Under the pieces are notes generated by a model, which had not been told where the DNA came from, made no database searches, and worked only from the letters and a program-made list of their open reading frames with translations. From positions 12,128 through 76,127 of the forward strand of contig DATAPH010000015.1 of the NCBI GenBank assembly GCA_036265325.1: a stretch of DNA of 64,000 nucleotides. Direction: 5' to 3'. Source of the DNA: AC-51 sp036265325 (GTDB lineage Bacteria > Actinomycetota > UBA4738 > HRBIN12). The first letter of the stretch is position 1. Every line of letters begins with the position of its first letter. Positions 59,508-64,000 of the stretch are shown piece after piece. Position numbers and translations under genes: made by a program.

Positions 59508-59800
59508 GCCGCCCTCGCACTCTGTATGACGGCATCATGCGCCGCGACGCGGGGCGGAACGCGGTCGATGCCGCCCTTGCCAAATGGGTTGCAACGTAGG
59601 ACGCGCCAAGCAGCGAGCATGGCGCCACGGACCGCGCCGTGTGCGCGGATGGCGTCCTCGGCGTAGTGGCTACAGCTGGGGGAGAAGCGACACTGGCCGC
59701 CGAACGAACCGGCGAAGACAAGCCGATACGCGTGGATCGCCGCGATGGCGAGCCATCGGACAGGTGCGCCCGCCCGCCAAGCGAGTTCGCGTCCGTTCAT
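59504..59800 (-). CDS. yidD: Membrane protein insertion efficiency factor YidD
   Basis: 98-aa protein with the YidD core CRFSPSCSHYAEDAIRAHGA and RVLRCNPFGKGGIDRVPP. It helps YidC insert proteins. ATG 59800 overlaps the rnpA stop by 4 bp and yidC begins in its own stop. Confidence 0.95.
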   Translation of the reverse strand: MNGRELAWRAGAPVRWLAIAAIHAYRLVFAGSFGGQCRFSPSCSHYAEDAIRAHGAVRGAMLAAWRVLRCNPFGKGGIDRVPPRVAAHDAVIQSARAA

Positions 59801-60096
59801 GCCCTCGCCGTTCCCCTCATGAGCGCCGTCATCTCGTCCACCAACTCCCGGCTCGAGGCCCCGCCGATCGCCGCGCGAGCCACGAGGACCGCGTCGTGCT
59901 CGCCCGCGAGCGGACCGACCTCGGCCCACGCCGCCCGCAAGATCCGGCGTGCGCGGTTGCGCTGGACCGCACCGCCGACGCGCTTGCTCGCGACCGCGGC
60001 GACCCGCCCCGAGCCTGGGGCGAGGAACACCACGACGCGACGTCCTTGTATCGCGCGCTCGCTATCCAGGATGCTCGAGATCTCGCGCGAGCGCAC
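59797..60096 (-). CDS. rnpA: Ribonuclease P protein component
   Basis: 99-aa basic protein from GTG 60096. The signature VASKRVGGAVQRNRARRILR marks RnpA, which helps the RNase P RNA trim tRNA 5' ends. It is slightly shorter than usual; a start further upstream would overlap rpmH. AGGA lies upstream of the GTG. Confidence 0.92.
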   Translation of the reverse strand: MRSREISSILDSERAIQGRRVVVFLAPGSGRVAAVASKRVGGAVQRNRARRILRAAWAEVGPLAGEHDAVLVARAAIGGASSRELVDEMTALMRGTARA

Positions 60097-60118
60097 GGCA
60101 ATGGTCCGTTCCTGCAGG

Positions 60119-60262
60119 TCAAACGGCGAGTCGCGCTCGGCCCTTGCGGCGTCGCGACGCGAGGATCGAACGACCGGCGCGCGTGCGCATGCGATGGCGG
60201 AACCCGTGCACCTTCGCGCGGCGGCGGTTGTTCGGTTGGAACGTCCGTTTGCCCTTGGCCAT
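60119..60262 (-). CDS. rpmH: Ribosomal protein bL34
   Basis: 47-aa protein: MAKGKRTFQPNNRRRAKVHG, then FRHRMRTRAGRSILASRRRK and GRARLAV. This is the conserved L34 of the large ribosomal subunit. First gene of the rpmH-rnpA-yidD-yidC-jag-rsmG-parA-parB series. A strong hairpin and a TATACT -10 lie upstream. Confidence 0.97.
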   Translation of the reverse strand: MAKGKRTFQPNNRRRAKVHGFRHRMRTRAGRSILASRRRKGRARLAV

Positions 60263-60286
60263 GATTCATGAACCTCACTCGATGCG

Positions 60287-60321
60287 ACGGCCGGCGGGTT
60301 CGCCGGCCGTGTGGAGTATAC
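60287..60321 (-). promoter_or_regulatory. rpmH promoter -10 and leader hairpin
   Basis: On the minus strand TATACT (60316-60321) is a consensus -10. Just downstream in the leader is a perfect 10-bp stem ACGGCCGGCG-ggtt-CGCCGGCCGT (60287-60310). A DnaA-box-like TGTGGAGTA (60310-60318) overlaps the -10, so DnaA could affect this promoter. Confidence 0.65.
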
Positions 60322-60514
60322 GGGCATCGTCGCTGCGCACAGGGGTTGACAACAGAAAGTGCGTCAAGACCCCTGTTACGGCGTGAAGTGTGGAAAAACA
60401 GCGTGCTATGGTCCCCGACGCCTTCCCCCGGGCACGTCGCATTCCGGCATCGTCGGATGGGAACCCTTCCCCCCGAACGGGTTATCCACCGGTGTGGAAA
60501 GGCCTTGTGGAATA
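60310..60514. promoter_or_regulatory. dnaA upstream region with DnaA boxes
   Basis: Between rpmH and dnaA are several DnaA-box-like 9-mers: TGTGGAGTA (60310), TGTGGAAAA (60389), TTATCCACC (60482), TGTGGAAAG (60493) and TGTGGAATA (60506). They suggest autoregulation of dnaA and a part of the origin. TTGACA occurs at about 60347. No other gene is seen in the 255 bp. Confidence 0.75.
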
Positions 60515-60517
60515 GGT

Positions 60518-61936
60518 ATGGGATCGATCGTGCACGACACCCCAGCACTCGACGCGTGGTCAGGGGTCCTGGCGAAGGCTCGATCCGAGCTTCCGGACAC
60601 CACCATCGTGATGTGGTTCTCCGACGTCCAGCCCCTGCGGCTGGACGACGAGGTCCTGACGCTGTCGGTCCCGAGCCCGCTCGTACGCGAGCGATTGCAG
60701 CATCACCACCTCGGGCTGATCGAGGACGCCGCGGCGCAGACGCTCGGCCATCCTGTCAAGATCGAGTTCGAGGTGAGCGAGGGGAGCCGGCATCCGCTCG
60801 GCGACGCCCCCGAGCCGATGACGCCGCACGAAGAGCGCGCCGTCACGACCGGCACCCAAGTGCAGGCTGCGCGACCGAACCCAACCCTGGGGGCACCCGG
60901 CCTGCCGTTCCCCAACTACACGTTCGACGCGTTCGTGCCCGGACCGTCCAACCGGTTCGCGCACGCCGCGGCGATGGCGGTGGCCGAGGCGCCGCCGTCA
61001 ACCGCGTACAACCCGCTGTTCATCTACGGCGGCGTGGGTCTTGGGAAGACCCACCTGTTGATCGCGGTCGGCCATCACATGTACCGGCTCAACCCCGGGA
61101 TCCGCGTGAAGTACGTCACGTCGGAGCAGTTCCTGACGGAATTCATCAAGGCCGTCCGTGAACGGCAGAGCGATCGGTTCCGCCAGCGCTATCGCGAGGT
61201 AGACGTTTTGCTGGTGGACGATATCCAGTTCCTCGCCAAGCGCGAAGAGACGCAGACCGAGTTCTTCCATACCTTCAATCATTTGCACGGCAGTGGAAAG
61301 CAGATCGCGATCGCTTCGGACCGGCCGCCTCACGAGCTCTCGGGGCTCGAGGAGCGACTCGTCAGCCGGTTCCGATGGGGGCTTTGCGTCGACGTGCAGC
61401 CGCCGGACCTCGAGACGCGGATCGCGATCCTCCAGTTGAAGGCGGAGCGTGAGCGGCTGGTCGTGCCGCACGAGGTCATCGAGTTCGTCGCGTCGAAGTT
61501 CGACCAATCGGTTCGTGAGCTCGAAGGCGCGCTCGTGCGCGTCGCGGCGTGGTCCGAACTGACCGGTTCGCCCGTCGATCAGGAACTCGCCGAGCGCGCG
61601 TTGCAGGATCTGATCCCGCAAGCGGAGAGCGAGATCCCACCCCAGCTGATCATGGAAGAGACGGCGAGCTACTTCACGCTCACGACCGGCGACCTGGTCT
61701 CGAAGTCACGGTCCCGTCCGCTCACCACGGCGAGGCACATCGCCATGTACATCATGCGTGAGTGCACCGGGCTGTCGCTCGTCAAGATCGGCGAGATCTT
61801 CGGCGGCCGTGACCACACGACCGTCCTGCATGGGATCAAGAAGGTCGAGGACGAGATGCGGGCGCGTGACGCCACCTTCCGACAGGTCCAAGACCTCACG
61901 CGGATCGTCCGCGGACGCGTCAGGAGCTCGGTGTGA
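60518..61936 (+). CDS. dnaA: Chromosomal replication initiator DnaA
   Basis: 472-aa initiator. Domain I (about 1-90), a short linker, AAA+ domain with Walker A IYGGVGLGKTHLL and Walker B VLLVDDIQFL, and the C-terminal DNA-binding signature ECTGLSLVKIGEIFGGRDHT. ATG 60518 (MGSIVHDTP) is the homologous start; an in-frame extension to 60359 covers DnaA boxes and is unlikely to be coding. Confidence 0.97.
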   Translation: MGSIVHDTPALDAWSGVLAKARSELPDTTIVMWFSDVQPLRLDDEVLTLSVPSPLVRERLQHHHLGLIEDAAAQTLGHPVKIEFEVSEGSRHPLGDAPEPMTPHEERAVTTGTQVQAARPNPTLGAPGLPFPNYTFDAFVPGPSNRFAHAAAMAVAEAPPSTAYNPLFIYGGVGLGKTHLLIAVGHHMYRLNPGIRVKYVTSEQFLTEFIKAVRERQSDRFRQRYREVDVLLVDDIQFLAKREETQTEFFHTFNHLHGSGKQIAIASDRPPHELSGLEERLVSRFRWGLCVDVQPPDLETRIAILQLKAERERLVVPHEVIEFVASKFDQSVRELEGALVRVAAWSELTGSPVDQELAERALQDLIPQAESEIPPQLIMEETASYFTLTTGDLVSKSRSRPLTTARHIAMYIMRECTGLSLVKIGEIFGGRDHTTVLHGIKKVEDEMRARDATFRQVQDLTRIVRGRVRSSV

Positions 61937-62138
61937 ACACTGTGGAAAACGCCGTGGATCCGTGGGGACAATCACACTGGCCTCAGCGCGAAGAGCAGAG
62001 AGACAGCCTTTCCACACTGACGATCCACATGTCTGACCCCGCTCCTACGCTGGGACAACGCTCGGTTGTCCACTGTTCCACCGGCCCTACTACTACTGGT
62101 TAGAGAACAGATACAGAAGAACTGCAGGGGGTGCCTAA
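61937..62138. other. Origin of replication (oriC) with DnaA-trio unwinding element
   Basis: The 202 bp between dnaA and dnaN hold DnaA boxes TGTGGAAAA (61941), CTTTCCACA (62008), CGATCCACA (62021), TTGTCCACT (62066) and TGTTCCACC (62074). Directly after the last comes a GC block and CTA-CTA-CTA-CTG (62087-62098), the DnaA-trio pattern, then a less GC-rich stretch. The order box, GC block, trio matches the basal unwinding system of bacterial origins. Confidence 0.88.
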
Positions 62139-63242
62139 GTGAAGTTCCGATGTGATCGCGACGCGCTGTCCGAGGCGTTGCAGACGGTGCAGCGCGGTGT
62201 CTCGTCGCGGCCCGGCATCCCGGCGCTGACCGGCGTGTTGCTCGAGGCGACCGACGCCGGCCAGCTGACGCTCACGACGACCGACCTCGAAGTGTCGGCT
62301 CGGCTGACGATCGGCGTCCAGGTCAACGAGGCAGGGATCGCGCTGGTGCCGGCACGCTTACTCGGCGACACGGTCAAGTCGCTGTCGGACGCTCCGGTCG
62401 ACGTCGAGACCGATCGGGCGCAGGCGCAGATTCGCTGCGCCGCATACGAAGGATCGTTGAGGCTCCTCCCGGCTGAGGACTTTCCCGGGCTGCAGGAGCC
62501 GAGCGGCACGAAGGTGCAGGCCGACGCCGGAGCCTTCGCCGAGGCCGTGTCCCAGGTGGGGCGCGCGGCGAGTCGTGACGAGGCCCGCCCGGTCCTGACT
62601 GGCGTGCTGGTCGAGATCAGCCGCGAGGGCTGCATGCTCGTGGCGACGGACTCGTACCGGCTGGCGGTCCGCGAGCTCGTGGCGACCGCCGACGGCGAGG
62701 CCAAGGCGATCGTGCCGGAGCGAGCGCTGTCCGAGGCCGGCCGCGCCGCGGCAGCGGACGAGAAGGGCTCGATCGAGATCGCGGTCGACGACGCGCAGGT
62801 GTCGTTCCGCTCGGGCGGATTGACGATCACGTCTCGCCTGATCGAGGGCGAGTTCCCCAACTACCGCCAGCTCTTGCCCGACACGCACGAGAGTCGGTTG
62901 AACGTGTCACGTCAGCAACTGCTCGACGCGGTCCGCCGCGTGGGGCTGCTGGCGCGCGACACGACGCCGGTGCGCATGGAGTTCAACGCCCTCGGCGTGA
63001 AGCTCTCCTCCAGCTCGCCCGACCTGGGTCAAGCGGTCGAGACGGTGGAGGCGCGGTACGAGGGCGAGGATCTGACCGTCGCGTTCAACCCGCAGTACCT
63101 GATCGACGGACTGACCGCGAGCGTGGGCGAGTCGATCCAGCTCGACGTCCGCGATGGCCTGAAGCCGGGTGTCGTGCACGGCGAGGGCGGCGGGTTCACC
63201 TATCTCGTGATGCCGGTGCGCTTGCCGGCGGCCGTCCCGTAG
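62139..63242 (+). CDS. dnaN: DNA polymerase III beta sliding clamp
   Basis: 367-aa clamp. Three repeated domains: MKFRCDRDALSEALQTVQRG, then DEARPVLTGVLVEIS with VATDSYRLAVRE, and the end YLVMPVRLP. GTG 62139 is preceded by AGGGGG. Encircles DNA to hold polymerase III. Confidence 0.96.
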   Translation: MKFRCDRDALSEALQTVQRGVSSRPGIPALTGVLLEATDAGQLTLTTTDLEVSARLTIGVQVNEAGIALVPARLLGDTVKSLSDAPVDVETDRAQAQIRCAAYEGSLRLLPAEDFPGLQEPSGTKVQADAGAFAEAVSQVGRAASRDEARPVLTGVLVEISREGCMLVATDSYRLAVRELVATADGEAKAIVPERALSEAGRAAAADEKGSIEIAVDDAQVSFRSGGLTITSRLIEGEFPNYRQLLPDTHESRLNVSRQQLLDAVRRVGLLARDTTPVRMEFNALGVKLSSSSPDLGQAVETVEARYEGEDLTVAFNPQYLIDGLTASVGESIQLDVRDGLKPGVVHGEGGGFTYLVMPVRLPAAVP

Positions 63243-63270
63243 CGCTTCGGGCGCAGCGTATCCTGCAGCC

Positions 63271-64000
63271 ATGCTGCTGCGTTGGGTCGAGCTGCGCGAT
63301 TTCCGCAATCACGCGCACACCAAGCTGAAGCCGATGCCCGAGGGTTTGCTCGTCGCGGTCGGCGCCAACGGCGAAGGGAAGACGAACCTGCTCGAGGGGA
63401 TGCATCTCCTGTACGCGCTGCAGAGTCCGCGCGCGAGCGCGAGCGAACCGCTCGTCCGGCACGGCGCGTCGTCCGGCTTCGTGCGCGGCGAGTTCCAGAC
63501 GCGCGACGGCAAGGTGCTTGTCGAGGCAGAGGTCAAGACGAAGGGTGCAAACAAGGTGCAGGTGAACCGGTCGCCGGTGCGCCGCCGCCGCGATCTTCGC
63601 AAGCAGGTCCGCTCGGTGTTGTTCGGGCCGTTCGATCTCCCCGTGATCACCGGCGATCCGTCGCGCCGGCGCGCCTTCATGGACGAGGCCGTCGTCGCGC
63701 TCGTCCCCGCGTCGGACACGCTCACGGCGACCTACGAGAAGGTCGTTCGCCAGCGGAATCGGTTGTTGAAGGAGCACGAGGGCAGGGGAGCGCCGCGCGA
63801 CCTCCCGACGTGGGACGAGCAGCTCGTCGAAACAGGCACCGCGGTGATCGCGGCCCGCGCGGCCGCCGTCGGCGCACTGGCAGACGTCGCGAGCGCCGCG
63901 TTCGACGACGTCGCCGGGTACCCACTCGTCGTCCGCTACGCGCCAAACGTGCCGGCCGAGGACGATATCGCCGCGGCGTTCCGCGAGCGGCTCGCGGAAC
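63271..64000 (+). CDS. recF: DNA replication and repair protein RecF (3' end outside window)
   Basis: SMC-like ATPase, first 243 residues seen. RWVELRDFRNHAHTKLKPMP, Walker A VGANGEGKTNLLEGM, and FGPFDLPVITGDPSRRRAFM are RecF features. It loads RecA at gaps. ATG 63271 follows TATCCT by 6 nt (leaderless pattern). The frame stays open to the window end. Confidence 0.96.
   Translation, partial: MLLRWVELRDFRNHAHTKLKPMPEGLLVAVGANGEGKTNLLEGMHLLYALQSPRASASEPLVRHGASSGFVRGEFQTRDGKVLVEAEVKTKGANKVQVNRSPVRRRRDLRKQVRSVLFGPFDLPVITGDPSRRRAFMDEAVVALVPASDTLTATYEKVVRQRNRLLKEHEGRGAPRDLPTWDEQLVETGTAVIAARAAAVGALADVASAAFDDVAGYPLVVRYAPNVPAEDDIAAAFRERLAE

Noticed and set aside
60359..60517. 53-codon N-terminal extension of dnaA
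   Set aside because: It covers DnaA boxes, lacks DnaA homology and has no ribosome site; ATG 60518 starts the recognised domain I.
1..64000. Prophage, insertion sequence, or integrative element
   Set aside because: No transposase, integrase, tail or portal gene, no terminal repeats and no tRNA gene were found.

Overview
The window is a compact, very GC-rich stretch of an actinobacterial-type chromosome, from about 60 kb to the left of the replication origin into recF. I infer an uncultured or environmental member of the Actinomycetota. The grounds are: genes in the order known from Mycobacterium tuberculosis Rv3907c to Rv3924c and on through dnaA-dnaN-recF (pcnA, NUDIX, Rv3909-like DUF6049, murJ, sigM-type ECF sigma, anti-sigma, trxB, trxA, cwlM-like, parB, parA, rsmG, jag, yidC, yidD, rnpA, rpmH, dnaA, dnaN, recF); a PadR-ino1 pair; a nickel superoxide dismutase with its maturation peptidase; an F420-type LLM oxidoreductase; and many genes whose -10 hexamer lies 6-7 nt before the start codon, as in leaderless transcripts. 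I cannot assign a class. I found no rRNA, tRNA, CRISPR array, insertion sequence or prophage, and no stretch above 300 bases lacks a gene.

Layout. 1-9 kb: aldo/keto reductase and serine hydrolase divergent from a TetR regulator, GrpB and DinB proteins, a two-component system, acetyltransferase, RibD-like reductase, and an ArsR-SRPBCC pair. 9-14 kb: acetyltransferase, class III cyclase, a HTH-nucleotidyltransferase pair (possible toxin-antitoxin), and a transketolase split into two genes divergent from soxR. 14-20 kb: CMD-family protein, ABC exporter, PAC2 protein, PPOX flavoprotein and small enzymes. 20-25 kb: padR-ino1, two convergent MFS transporters (one frameshifted), marR. 25-30 kb: methyltransferase, tusA-dsrE sulfur genes behind a candidate cysteine leader peptide, a matrixin-like protease, and sodX/sodN. 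30-38 kb: YchF-like GTPase, molybdate operon with a Mop-type regulator, lepB, a P-type ATPase, a membrane-anchored beta-propeller protein.

38-64 kb is the conserved origin-proximal block. It joins envelope building (DUF6049, MurJ, a degenerate CwlM-like amidase, Ddl), redox (TrxB/TrxA), extracytoplasmic stress signalling (sigma and anti-sigma), chromosome segregation (ParA, ParB, and a perfect parS inside the first codons of rsmG), membrane protein insertion (YidC, YidD, LepB), RNA maturation (PcnA, RnpA, RsmG, Jag) and replication start (DnaA, DnaN, RecF). Between dnaA and dnaN lies an origin with DnaA boxes, a GC-rich block and DnaA-trio triplets in the order expected of a bacterial unwinding system.

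Genes are packed tightly. Same-strand neighbours often overlap by 4 bp, and several convergent pairs share interlocked stop codons. The most interesting items are the cysteine-codon leader with overlapping hairpin before tusA-dsrE, the shared bidirectional -10 at 50.71 kb, the long disordered tail on ParA, the CwlM-like protein lacking its first zinc-ligand histidine, the soxR/split-transketolase module, and small proteins that share an undescribed -PW- motif.
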